Assembly: GCA_024704765.1 (NCBI GenBank) | Contig: JAKMXF010000003.1 | Span: 1-64,000 of the forward strand | Direction: 5' to 3' | Origin: Oopsacas minuta | Taxonomy: Eukaryota > Porifera > Hexactinellida > Lyssacinosida > Leucopsacidae | Length of the DNA stretch: 64,000 nt | In this document: positions 10,745 through 22,200 of the stretch, one piece after another | Position numbering within the stretch: the stretch's first letter is position 1 | How the letters are laid out: the number at the start of each line of letters is the position of its first letter | Notes under the pieces: model-generated | Database searches by the model: none | The model's input: only the letters and a program-made list of their open reading frames with translations | What the model was told of the DNA's origin: nothing | Translations under genes and position numbers: made by a program

Positions 10745-13700
10745 ATGGCGCTTAAACAGATGTTAAGATGTTTTCTGGTTATTTATTTATTTTTCACACC
10801 TTTTGTTTACTCTCAAACTGCCAACAATTGTCCTGACACCTCTCTTATTACGGATTCAATCCTTCAAAACCGAGTAGATCAAGTTATAAACGGCGCAGAA
10901 CCACAGCCAGGAACTGACATATTCCTAGAAAATAGTTATATTAACTGTTTATCACATGACACCTATCCGAATAATTATTCATATGTTGGTATCAGTGTAT
11001 TATATGAACAAGGAGGTGATGGAATGGATTTTAGTTATATACGGCTGGTGTACTCGTGTTCTGGAAGTAATTTCATATTTGAACCGAGTTTGAGTGACAC
11101 AATTGGAACTCCGATTACTGGAATAAATCCAGTTTTTTTGAATGACACATTTCAGAGAGATGACTGCTATTCTTGCAATGTAGCTGTCTCTAGCAACGAA
11201 TACATATGTGAGGAATGTGATATGTCTTGTCAAACACCTGATGGCAATCTTGGCTTTTGTCAAGGGCCATTTGCCTCAGATTGTTGTCGCTATACTTTCT
11301 CAGGTGTCTGTGTGTCGGTCTGTCCAGGTGGTTTCACCCCTGCCGTTAATAACACCTGTATTTGCAACACTTCATGTCAAAATAGTGGCACACTTAATGC
11401 CAGCTGTCTTTGTGAATGCCCTTTAGATTATTTCGGTGTTAATTGTGAGAACCAGTATCTACCTTGTGACAACAGCCCATGTGTGAATGGAATGTGTATT
11501 GATGGTGTAGGCGTTATGAGGTATACTTGTACCTGTCATGATGGCTATGAAGGTGTAAACTGTGATTTAAATATTGATGATTGTGACGGAGATCCTTGTT
11601 CCCCTGGTGTGTGCGGCGATTCAATAAATAGCTACACATGTAGTTGTCCAAGTGGGTACACAAACACGGGTCTAAATTGTACCAATATTAATGAATGCGA
11701 TAATAATCCTTGTCAAAACAACGGTGAATGTAACGATACTCTAGGGGGCTATTCTTGTACATGTCAAGACCCCTATGATGGTACAAATTGTACCGATTGT
11801 ACCCTTACCTGTCAAAACGAAGGTGTTGTGTTGTCCGATTGTACCTGCGATTGTTCTGGTATTCCTTATGAGGGGAAAACCTGTGGAAACGAGTCCGAAT
11901 TTTGCATACCAAACCCTTGTCTTAACAACGGCGAGTGTACGAATGGGGTAGATACTTTCTCTTGTGATTGTCCCACACCTTATACGGGTATTACATGTAG
12001 TGAATGTGGAATTAACACCTGTGGAAATGGAACTATAATTAATTGTGCTTGTGTTTGCTATTCGGGACATACTGGAGATTTCTGTCAGGAGGATATTATC
12101 GATTGTACTCCGAATCTTTGCCAGAATTCAGGCAAGTGTATTGAGGGAAATAATACATATACTTGTGATTGTTCTGGCACCGGATATGAAGGTGATAACT
12201 GTGAGGTGGATCCCTGTTCTCCTGACCCTTGTCTTAACAACGGTGTTTGTACTAACTCTAGTGGAGACTTTTCATGTGAATGTATCGGGGGTTTTACTGG
12301 AAAAACTTGTGCTCAGTGTCTGATTGCCTGTCAAAATGGAGGTGATGTAACTTCTGATTGTACATGTGATTGTTCGGACACCGGACATGGAGGCATGTAT
12401 TGTGAGATAGATCCCTGCTCTCCTGACCCTTGTCTTAACAACGGTGTTTGTACTAACTCTGGTGGGGACTTTTCATGTGAATGTATTGGGGGTTTTACTG
12501 GACCAACTTGTGCTCAGTGTCCGATTGTCTGTGAACATGGAGGTGATGTAATTTTTGATTGTACATGTGACTGTTCGGACACTGGATATGAAGGCACGAA
12601 GTGTAAGGAAGACATAAACGAATGCTTGATAACACCCTCGTTATGTCTGAACGGCGGTTTATGTCAAAACACCCAAGGGAGTTACTATTGTATCTGTGAA
12701 GGAGGGTATTCAGGGGAATATTGTGCACATTGCCCGATTGAATGTCTAAATGGAGGGGAAATGTTGTCCAATTGTACTTGTGACTGTACTAACACTGATT
12801 ATGTAGGATGGAATTGTGGAGTGCCGAAGAACAAATGTGTTTCTGAACCTTGCGTAAACGGAGAATGCAGTAGCACTGATGAAGATTATTCCTGTAATTG
12901 TACCAGGGGTTTTACAGGGAAAAATTGTTCTGAGTGTTTGGTTGTCTGTCAAAATGGAGGGGAAAGGTTATCCGATTGCACTTGTGACTGTTCTAACACC
13001 AGATATGAAGGCACGAAATGTCAAAACGACATAAACGAGTGCCCAACAACACCTTCGATATGTCTGAACGGGGGTGAGTGTCTAAACACCCAAGGGAGTT
13101 ACACTTGTATCTGTGCATCAGGATTCACCGGTAATAATTGTAGTAATGATATTGACGAGTGTGATTCTACCCCTTGTGACAATGGGAACTGTACCAATAC
13201 ACTAGGTTCCTTTTTTTGTGATTGCCATTTCGGGTTTGAAGGGCAATTTTGTGACAGTTCGTATATCAATTGTAGTGATTTTGAGTGTCAGAATGGAGGA
13301 GAATGTAAGCAGACGCAAACGGATATTTATTGCGTATGCGAGCCTGGTTTCACCGGTGATAATTGCGAGATTCTATCATGCACAGACGGTTTCGACTCAC
13401 TCAACGATAAATGTGTTAATATAAACGAGTGCAAGCGTTACCCCAAAGTGTGTGGTGTATTCCCAGCAGTGTGTACTGATAATATTCCTCTCTACACATG
13501 TGGTTGTCCGGATGGTTACAACACAATTGAGCTAACTTCTGCTCTTGACTATTGTGATAATACTAGCTGTATAGCTAAGCAATGCATAGATATTAATGAG
13601 TGTAGCGAAAATACACATGATTGCCATCAAACACAGGTTTGTGTGAATACTAATGGAAGTTATCATTGTTCGTGTTTATCAGGATTTCTACAGAGTGTAA

Positions 13701-15781
13701 ATATTTGCATTTTACAGATCGACGCGCCAGATTGTCCTGTGGACACGGATGGTCATGGGAATATTTGGCCTGGAGCGAATCAAGGGAGTATTGTGTCGTT
13801 AAAATGTCCGAATAGTGATTACGGGGTTGCGACACGACGCTGTGTGAGTGCTTGTAGTTGTAGCAGCGACCCTCCTTATTGGGAAATTCCTGAACACTCC
13901 CAGTGTAGGTCAGTGGGGTTGAGGTTGTTAGCAGCTGAACTAGAGGCAATTAACACCTTTCAATATTTGAATTTAACAGAATTCATGCTTGTTGTTAATA
14001 GAATACAAATATTCGCAACAAACAACCAGATCCGTGAACATGATGTGGTGGTGTTAACGGAAATATTGCAAGAAATATGCGACACACTTGGAAAGTTTAA
14101 TACAAGTTTCTTCGATTTGAGTGTGTTTATTGACATGTTAAAAATAGCTGATACTCTCCTAACAACGGAACCCAAGGCTTGGAATGAGCTCAGGAATGTG
14201 ACAGGCACCATTTTAAGCATACACGATATGATCCTGATAACCTCCCATGGAATAGCAAAGTATTTATACTCAATCGAGTCTATAAAAGAATTCAATTTTA
14301 ATTCAAACGCGATTGATTTGAGTCTAACGAAATATGAGAATTACACGAATAATGATTTTGTCCCTGATCCCAACTTGAGGCTTATTCTTCCAATTATAAC
14401 ACCTGATATATTGAATTTAACTCCACAAAGAACTCCAAACTGTCATATATTCGTCCGAACACTTCATCTACCTACCCTCCATCATATCCTGAATAATTTC
14501 ACGTCAACACCTCTAACTTGTGGCACAACAACAACTACCCGATCTCTTATTTATCCTATCGATTTGTTTACGTTCGGAATTCATAGTTTATCATGTGATA
14601 TACCAACACCAACATTCAGACAAACAAATCCCATAATATACAGAGTAAAAATGTCAATTTTACCTTACAAAACCGATGAGGCTTCTTATCACCTAAATTA
14701 CGTGTCAAGTTATTCACAGTATGTCTCACAATTGAATTCCTTTGCTCCATCTGGTTGTCGTGGCCCGTTTATAGAATTAGGTGACCTCCTATACTTCTGC
14801 TACTCTCTAAAAGATTATATTTTGACCCTTCAAATCCCGGGAAATATTCCGTATCACGCCTCAGCTCTTGGAATAATTCTCCGTGTCTTTTACCCGTTAT
14901 CAGTAATTGTATCTGTAATAGGATTAGCGATACTATTTTCAAAATACGTCATCCTGCTAGATGGAATGACATTCGTTCGTATAAATGTTATCGTAACAAT
15001 AATTATTTCACAGTTCCTGTTTACTATTGGTATTGACAGAAATGAGTCCCATATTGTTTGCACAATATTCAGATTTGTATTACACTATTTGTCGCTTTCG
15101 ACTTGCTTATGGTCCTTAATCGATATTATCAATGTTTGTTTGATTGCTGTGTTTGATTGGCCGCGTGTCGCGGTTAATTCTACATACCTAGTGGTCGGCT
15201 ACATAGTTCCGTTGGCTCCTGTTGTGCTTGCAGTCGTCCTGTCCTCGTGTACCTATTTCAGAGTGTCGAATTTTTGCTTTCCATCCACTGAAGAAAGTTC
15301 TGAAGGTATTTGGTATATTATCGCACCTCTGTTTGTGTTGATATTGTTGTATATTTGTTTGTTGATTGGTGTGATTGTTGTTCTCTGTTATAAACGCGAT
15401 AATATTCGCGTGGAGTTGGAGAATAACCGGCTATTGTTTGTTAGAATTATTGCCAGTAGTTTCACACTTCCAGTTGTCCTACTAATATGGTGGATTTCTA
15501 CTGTATATGCTTTTCCCACTGACAGTCCTAATCTAACATTCCAAATAATCTCCCTAGTGATTGGTAGTCTAATTGGAATGTTCCTGTCTTTCGTTTACCT
15601 TATAGCGAGCGCGGAGCAGATAATACCGATAGAAACAGGCCGTAATGAAGGAGATATGATAGACTTTACCCACGGAGCAATGGCAAGGGTATCATATAAT
15701 CCTATATTTCGCGATACAGATAGTCTGAATGATATTCACAGCTTGATTGACACCAGAGAGACTGTATTATCGTATAATTAA
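10745..15781 (+). CDS. EGF-rich adhesion-type 7TM receptor, single exon
   Basis: 1678 residues. A signal peptide occupies about residues 1-24 (MALKQMLRCFLVIYLFF). About 20 EGF or EGF-like modules follow to about residue 990, many with calcium-binding DINEC or DIDEC starts. They alternate with an unusual short cysteine module of CxNGG ... CTCDC type. A GAIN-like alpha/beta stretch (about 1010-1360) leads to a seven-TM block (about 1375-1625). TM3 contains FRFVLHYLSLS, characteristic of family B2/adhesion receptors, and TM4 has a GYIVPLAP segment. No canonical GPS HLT cleavage triplet is visible; the membrane-proximal CRGPFIELGDLLYFC looks degenerate. The cytoplasmic tail is about 50 residues. 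The likely role is cell-surface adhesion and signalling. A 5-kb uninterrupted exon is notable for this family. Confidence 0.85.
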   Translation: MALKQMLRCFLVIYLFFTPFVYSQTANNCPDTSLITDSILQNRVDQVINGAEPQPGTDIFLENSYINCLSHDTYPNNYSYVGISVLYEQGGDGMDFSYIRLVYSCSGSNFIFEPSLSDTIGTPITGINPVFLNDTFQRDDCYSCNVAVSSNEYICEECDMSCQTPDGNLGFCQGPFASDCCRYTFSGVCVSVCPGGFTPAVNNTCICNTSCQNSGTLNASCLCECPLDYFGVNCENQYLPCDNSPCVNGMCIDGVGVMRYTCTCHDGYEGVNCDLNIDDCDGDPCSPGVCGDSINSYTCSCPSGYTNTGLNCTNINECDNNPCQNNGECNDTLGGYSCTCQDPYDGTNCTDCTLTCQNEGVVLSDCTCDCSGIPYEGKTCGNESEFCIPNPCLNNGECTNGVDTFSCDCPTPYTGITCSECGINTCGNGTIINCACVCYSGHTGDFCQEDIIDCTPNLCQNSGKCIEGNNTYTCDCSGTGYEGDNCEVDPCSPDPCLNNGVCTNSSGDFSCECIGGFTGKTCAQCLIACQNGGDVTSDCTCDCSDTGHGGMYCEIDPCSPDPCLNNGVCTNSGGDFSCECIGGFTGPTCAQCPIVCEHGGDVIFDCTCDCSDTGYEGTKCKEDINECLITPSLCLNGGLCQNTQGSYYCICEGGYSGEYCAHCPIECLNGGEMLSNCTCDCTNTDYVGWNCGVPKNKCVSEPCVNGECSSTDEDYSCNCTRGFTGKNCSECLVVCQNGGERLSDCTCDCSNTRYEGTKCQNDINECPTTPSICLNGGECLNTQGSYTCICASGFTGNNCSNDIDECDSTPCDNGNCTNTLGSFFCDCHFGFEGQFCDSSYINCSDFECQNGGECKQTQTDIYCVCEPGFTGDNCEILSCTDGFDSLNDKCVNINECKRYPKVCGVFPAVCTDNIPLYTCGCPDGYNTIELTSALDYCDNTSCIAKQCIDINECSENTHDCHQTQVCVNTNGSYHCSCLSGFLQSVNICILQIDAPDCPVDTDGHGNIWPGANQGSIVSLKCPNSDYGVATRRCVSACSCSSDPPYWEIPEHSQCRSVGLRLLAAELEAINTFQYLNLTEFMLVVNRIQIFATNNQIREHDVVVLTEILQEICDTLGKFNTSFFDLSVFIDMLKIADTLLTTEPKAWNELRNVTGTILSIHDMILITSHGIAKYLYSIESIKEFNFNSNAIDLSLTKYENYTNNDFVPDPNLRLILPIITPDILNLTPQRTPNCHIFVRTLHLPTLHHILNNFTSTPLTCGTTTTTRSLIYPIDLFTFGIHSLSCDIPTPTFRQTNPIIYRVKMSILPYKTDEASYHLNYVSSYSQYVSQLNSFAPSGCRGPFIELGDLLYFCYSLKDYILTLQIPGNIPYHASALGIILRVFYPLSVIVSVIGLAILFSKYVILLDGMTFVRINVIVTIIISQFLFTIGIDRNESHIVCTIFRFVLHYLSLSTCLWSLIDIINVCLIAVFDWPRVAVNSTYLVVGYIVPLAPVVLAVVLSSCTYFRVSNFCFPSTEESSEGIWYIIAPLFVLILLYICLLIGVIVVLCYKRDNIRVELENNRLLFVRIIASSFTLPVVLLIWWISTVYAFPTDSPNLTFQIISLVIGSLIGMFLSFVYLIASAEQIIPIETGRNEGDMIDFTHGAMARVSYNPIFRDTDSLNDIHSLIDTRETVLSYN
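12209..12610 (+). repeat. 201-bp tandem duplication of an EGF pair inside the receptor gene
   Basis: Units begin at 12209 and 12410 with GATCCCTG and share long identical stretches, e.g. CCTTGTCTTAACAACGGTGT in both. Each encodes 67 residues: one EGF plus one CTCDC-type module. The similarity at silent sites indicates a recent duplication. Confidence 0.85.
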
Positions 15782-16230
15782 CTGTATCTGAATATGCTCC
15801 TACCCCCCTACCCCCTTGAATTCTATAAAGATTTTATCCTTTTTACCTTTTCTAATTATTTATTCTAATTACATATAAATATTTATCGATTTTGGAAAAT
15901 ACAACACATTCCATCTACTAGGAAAAGAAACTAGCGGATGGAATGTGTTATATTTTCGCGGATGTTTTTTGACACCTTTTGGGGGATATTTTTACACTTA
16001 AAGTTGCCAAAATAAGCTGGATTTACAGCCAAAAACGTGACAGTTTGAAAAGATATTATCTATCAGCCCTCAGATCTCAAATATTAAGTTTCTATGAAAA
16101 TATATTATAAGAATTTATGTAAATTTTTCGATCCAATTTCTCAATATTTACAATTAATATTGACACATTTGACAGTCCGTTGGTGTTCGTATAAACGAAG
16201 TTACGCTGTGTATTATACTCTAATCAGCGG
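15782..16230. other. Intergenic gap between 7TM receptor and PDZ gene
   Basis: AT-rich. The one structured feature is the hairpin at 15895-15957. The gap must also hold the 3' UTR of the receptor and the promoter of the PDZ gene. Confidence 0.5.
15895..15957. other. Precursor-like hairpin (27-bp arms, 9-nt loop)
   Basis: Left arm 15895-15921 (GAAAATACAACACATTCCAT...) pairs with right arm 15931-15957 (...GGAATGTGTTATATTTTC) with only about three mismatched or wobble positions. The loop is GAAAAGAAA. It could be a small-RNA precursor, a 3'-end stem-loop of the receptor transcript, or a miniature element. Confidence 0.5.
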
Positions 16231-19200
16231 ATGAGTGACCAAAAGAGAAATTCAGCGATCTGCTTATCAGGGCTAGAAGACGCAATAGATATTCTCTTAC
16301 AACAGAATCTTCATAGGAATATTCACACCACCTGTTGTATTATTAGCCTCCTACAGGAATACATTACATATCTACTACCAATCATTGATGTTGATATAAC
16401 CGATCAAGATAGAATTACCCCAGATACCAATACGGCCATTAGGATTGTATTAGAATTAGATAGAGGAGAACATTCCGGAGTGTTGCTAGGTTACATGGAA
16501 GCGGAAGTAGAGAATAGAGTGTTTATTGAGCAAATAGCGATTGGTAGTAAAGCTGAAGAGTTTGAAGAAATTGAAATTGATCATATCATTTTAGGTATAT
16601 ACGAATATTCATACTAACCATCTACGTTACTTCCCGCCATGATACACCCGAAAATATACAGAAATATAGCAAAATATCAGAATCCCCGGGATATTTGGGT
16701 ATCGCTTATAAGAACATGCCGGATATAATTACCATCCACTGACAACCTTTCTCATATATTCCTGTCTATTATACCCGGTATAAGGACATGTATTGTTACT
16801 CACAAGGGTGTTCTTATAACCGGCATTTCCTGTATTCTATAGAGATAAACTCCCATCCTTTGAGTCGCTGCTCGCTAGAGAGAGCACAGGTCTGGCTTGA
16901 GAGCGCTGAGAGAGGAGGGAAACTAGAAATGTTGTTATCTCGTAGTATAAGTATAGAGAGAGAGATTGCAAGGGGCCGTGTATACAGAGCTATTGATAAG
17001 TTATCTTTGAGATTATCTGAAGCAGCTGTGAGACGAGCTAGTGGTTAGTCCACTAATATTAATACAAATGAACTTCCATAAACGAGGAATTCGATAGGAA
17101 AAGCATATTTCGGAATATGTGACCAACTCAGAATATTCCAATTTTGCTATAATTAAGTGTATCATATTAGGTGTGAACGACCTAGAGGCATTGTCCCGTG
17201 TAGTCAGAACTCTAGCTATACAAAGACATGACCCCTCAGATGCTAATAGAAATGTATTAGATAGGGAAAATACGCTACACATCATGAAGGGGAGAGATGA
17301 TATAGGAATTATCCTGTCAAATAATGGAGGTAAGAGATGGAGACAACTGTGTTAAGACAACAAACAACTTGTTGTTATTTACAATTATCCACAGGTAATG
17401 ATCATGTTTATAAGATAGAATCTATCGCAGAACGGTCAGCAGCTAACAGAGATGGGAGATTACAGACAGGAGATGTTATTCTTAAAGTAAATGGGGTAAC
17501 ACTTGCTGGACTAACAAATCATGACGTTATGGAACTATTAAATGTGAATAGATCCTATATCCAGATAGTGTTAGATAATAAACTTGTGGCTGATAGTAGT
17601 AATGATGTTTCAAATACGAACTCTGTGATTATAGTAGAAGAGAATATTGAAAAGAGATCGATTGAGAATGAAAACAGTGAGTATTGTATGCCACAATTGA
17701 TTGTGACTCAACCACTTTGCATTGCCACATCTCGAAAACTATAAATCTGATTTGTATACTCAAAATTGCAAAATTGTTGTTCAGAGTTCCATCTTCCCCA
17801 AAAGATTTTTTCTTGGGACAATTTGACTTCGAATTTATAGCTAATGCCTTTAGGTGTCAAACAACATGATACCATTTCACCACACAAACCTCCTATACCT
17901 GATACCAACTGGTCTGGTGATCATTTAATTAGAGAGAGTTCCCTTGAGTACCCTACATGGTCCAGATTGTCCCAGCGGTCTTACTCTAGTGAGAACTCAT
18001 TTATTGGAACCAGAAATTCACCAATGAGATCTTCTTTCCAAGTACTTAATTGATAATTGTGTTTGTTTGTTTGTTTGTTTGTTTATTATATTCATATACA
18101 CTAGGTCAGACACGTAGCACTATCTCGTAGCGAAAGCAAGCCCTTAGGATTCACTATAGCAGGAGGTAAAGGTTCAAGGAAAGGAGATATAGGAATATTT
18201 GTAGGTCATATCCATGACAACGGTGCTGCCTCACAGGAAGGCACTATGAAGGTTTGGAATTGGAATTAATTACTATAATTAAAATAATTGGTTCCAATTT
18301 AGATAGGAGATGAGATATTGGAGGTAAATGGAATGTCTTTAGAAGGAATGTCACAGAGAAAAGCCCTACAAACATTCAAGAAACTCAAGCAAGGATTAGT
18401 TACAATTAAACTGAAATCAAGATCATTACAACCGGAACTATCAGCTAATTTTGTGCTACAAAATGTTATATTGAATAAAACAGCTGATGCGGGTTTGGGA
18501 CTTGAATTAATCGTCCTTATTGATGCTCGAGGAGGATACCTTGATGGTATTTATGTACAGGTAACAAGTTTCACATATATTACGTCACTGTTTGTTGGGA
18601 AATTGTTTCAGCTCCCCTGCCAGGAGCGAGGTTACCTGTCGCAGTGATTTAATCTTCACAGACCTCTTTTAACGCGCTTAATTAACATATTTAGAAGTAG
18701 AGTTATTGAATTTTCCATGAATTGGACACTTTGTATTTTGATAAAGTCATAACATAATGAGAAACCACAGATAGACATCATGTGTAGCTGAAACAAGTTC
18801 CTCATTAACAGGCCCTTTTCTGTGTTTATTAGTTGTTATTAATAGAATGTAAGAGAAGGTTCAGTAGCCTTCCAAGACGGATCTCTAAAGAGAGGTGATC
18901 AGTTATTAACTATCAACGGAGACCCTTTAATGAGTACAAACCTCCGACGGGCTCATGCTATTATCGGCACATTAACACCTGGAGAGGTAGATATAGGTAT
19001 ACGGAGGTACTCTCCTGTAGAACCATTAGAGAGACTTCTCACACTAACTAAGAGGCAGAATAGATTGCAGCCAATACCGAGTCAACAGAGCATGAGGTAA
19101 ACACCCATACACTCAACTCCAGTTATATCTAAGCTCAAGGGACCGTGATAATTTTCTCCCTAATGTAATTAATAGACTCGAGCCCAGATCACCAAGTTAC

Positions 19201-22200
19201 CAAGCTGATGCTAGCTCAATATTTCTACAAGAAATTACTCAATTAAGCTCAGATGCTAGTGACAATGATGACGCAATGGAATCTGATTTAACTAAACTTA
19301 TAGCTGGTATAGAGAGGGCGAATTCTTTCACTAGAGGGGCACATGGCTCTGAAACAGCTCTCCGGATGAGTAGAGAGGAACTAGAGGGTACAAATATAGA
19401 TGCATTGTTCTCTCCAATTGATACCCACCCGATAAAAGAGGAACAATTGGTATGCAGGTTACTATTTCTTGGATTCTTATTAAAAAAAAAGCACACTCAA
19501 TGAACTACAGTCAACTTCCATTATATCTAAGCTCAAGGGACCCCGATAATTCATTCGATATAACGCGAGTTGACTGTATTATCATATAATCTAATTATAG
19601 GCAGGATCAGACTCCGAGGAGACTATGAGTGACGTATTTACAGAACCTCTAATCTTGTCTAAACCTAAACTATTACATGAGAACAGTAGTAAGAGAGATC
19701 TAGAAAGGTTAGAGATAGCTAGAAATGGTTATAGCAGTGATATTGTAACAGAGATTGTTACACTACATAGAAGTATGGGACAAACTTTAGGTAAGAATTG
19801 TATAGACCCCCTTGTTGATCCACTGTATCTCATATTTCATGAATATCTGTGTGTGTGTGTGTGTATAGGAATGAACGTTATTGCATCTAGTACACCACAA
19901 CTAGGCGTACTAGTCACAAGTATCCTCAAAGACGGACCTGCAGCTAAGCAAGCGCGTATCAGAGTTGGAGATGAACTGTTAGAAATAAACAACACCTCAC
20001 TAATTGGATTAACTCAATCTAAAGTGTTGAGTTTGTTATCTTCTCTAACAGGGGAAATGAATTTTAAAGTAATCCGTACTCCAGACAAGATTGATATAGC
20101 AAAGGATGATGTTAGAGAGGAAATAGGGAGCAGTGAGACTAGGAAATTGGACCAGGTGAGAAATGTGCCTATTTCATGGTTACTACAGCCAATCCCGTCA
20201 TATCGAAGTGTAAAATTGTACAAATATGGTCCCAAACCGTCAAACTAACATATTCCATCAGTTATACCGAAGTAATTATCGTTGGTCCTTTGAGCTTCGA
20301 TATAACAGGAGTTAACTGTATGGATTATGCTCAGCTGTCGATAGACTTCATGTGAGTAGCGGAGAAGGATTTAATTGGGGGTATACAAGTAGATTTTTGC
20401 ATTTTCGGACATCGGAGGTACTCATTGTTTCGGTGCATATTATCTGACTATAATTATTTTATCAGGTTACAAGTTCCTTTCCAGGATATGACATGCTAGA
20501 ACTTACATTCTCAAGACACACTTCAGAGACCTTAGGCATAACCTTATCTCCCAGTAAGGGACAAACAGAGGGGTATCTACAAATTAGAAGGGTCTTAGTA
20601 GAAGGACTAGCTCACAGAGACGGTAGACTTAAGAAATTTGACAGACTCTACGCGTTGGATAGTGCTCCTTTGTATAAACGTCCAAGTGTTGAGGTTATGA
20701 GGATGTTGAGACAAACAGACAATGTATTCACTTTGATAATACTGAGGGAAGTTATTAGACGTCTGGCGAATAGTGAGACCTCTCTCACTGCCAGTTCTAT
20801 ATCTGTTGCATCTCAAGGTGTGTATATATGTATGTATTATAGTAATATACATACACCAATACTGTATCCATTAGGTTTGAAGAAAGGTATGCTATTAAAG
20901 ACACACAAATACGCTGGGTCCTTTGAAGATTCTTTGAAAGACATCCGATCTAACGATCCTATAACTTCAGTGCATGTAGCTACAAAGCTTGTTACTGATA
21001 TTAAACCTAGCATGGATGGTATATCTGGGTATAATTCAGAATTTACCAATATTACTCCTGCTAGCAGTGAGGACTATATCGATAATAGAGGAGACAGACA
21101 GGTTGTTAGTAGTCCTGTAGATGATTAATTAGTGGATCAGGGGCCAATTGGGTCACTTGGCCAGAACTGAAGTGTTAAATGCCCACTGGTAATCCTGTCA
21201 ACTCCCATTATATCTAACACGGATATATAGAAATACCCGCTATACCGAAGTGTGAAATTGTACAAAGATGGTCCCAAACTGTCAAAGTAACATATAATCC
21301 ATCGGTTATATCGGAGTAATTATCACGGTCCCTTGAGCTTAGATATAACAGGAGTTAACTGTAGGCCCCTTTTGTCATACGCATAACGAGATTTCTCACT
21401 CCTATTCATACTTAATGAGTCTCCTATAGGATCAGGAAGAAGTGATATCAACAAATCAACAATCAGTCTCAGACAACAAACTGAAAGGGTTTAACCCGAA
21501 AAGAGTTCTATTTCGGAAAAGACATTTAGTTAAAACTTCAAATCTGACCGAGAGTATTGACGCGCCGCCCCACGACGCCCGAGTGGCTGAGGAGAGGAGA
21601 ACCTCATTCGTACAGCAGACTTCTTCCATGTCTGTAACCGGTGAACTCCCACGACAGCTGGTATTCACAGGATCACACTTAGAAAAACAATCAGAAAATC
21701 GTGAAATTATTCAAACGAAAAATATTAAAAAGATAAAATTCAGGAAAATGTTTAAGATTATAGAAATAAAACTCTCCGAAGTGAAGGACGGTCAGGTATC
21801 TGTCAGTTTCGTGGCGACGAGTAGCCCCTTAAGGAGGACAACGCCCCCTTTAGAAATAGGGGATGTTCTTATAAATATAAACGGCACGCCGGTCACTTCG
21901 AAAAAACAGGCAGAAAAATTGTTATATTCTCTAGAAAAGGGAGAACATACTCTGGAAGTTATCTCAGAAAGTTCGAAAGAAATTCCTCAAATTGTTTTGA
22001 AAGAGGAACATCAAGAAAATACAGAGGTAAACAAAAACAATCTACAAACACAAGAGAATGAACCTTCTAACAATCAATATGAGTTGGAACTTATTGCGAA
22101 GAATAAACAAGAACTATTCGGTTTAGAATTTGGAGATGATAACCAAGCGAAAAGAATTTGTATCACCTCGATAAGCCCCCTGTTCCCTGGGGCAGATTCT

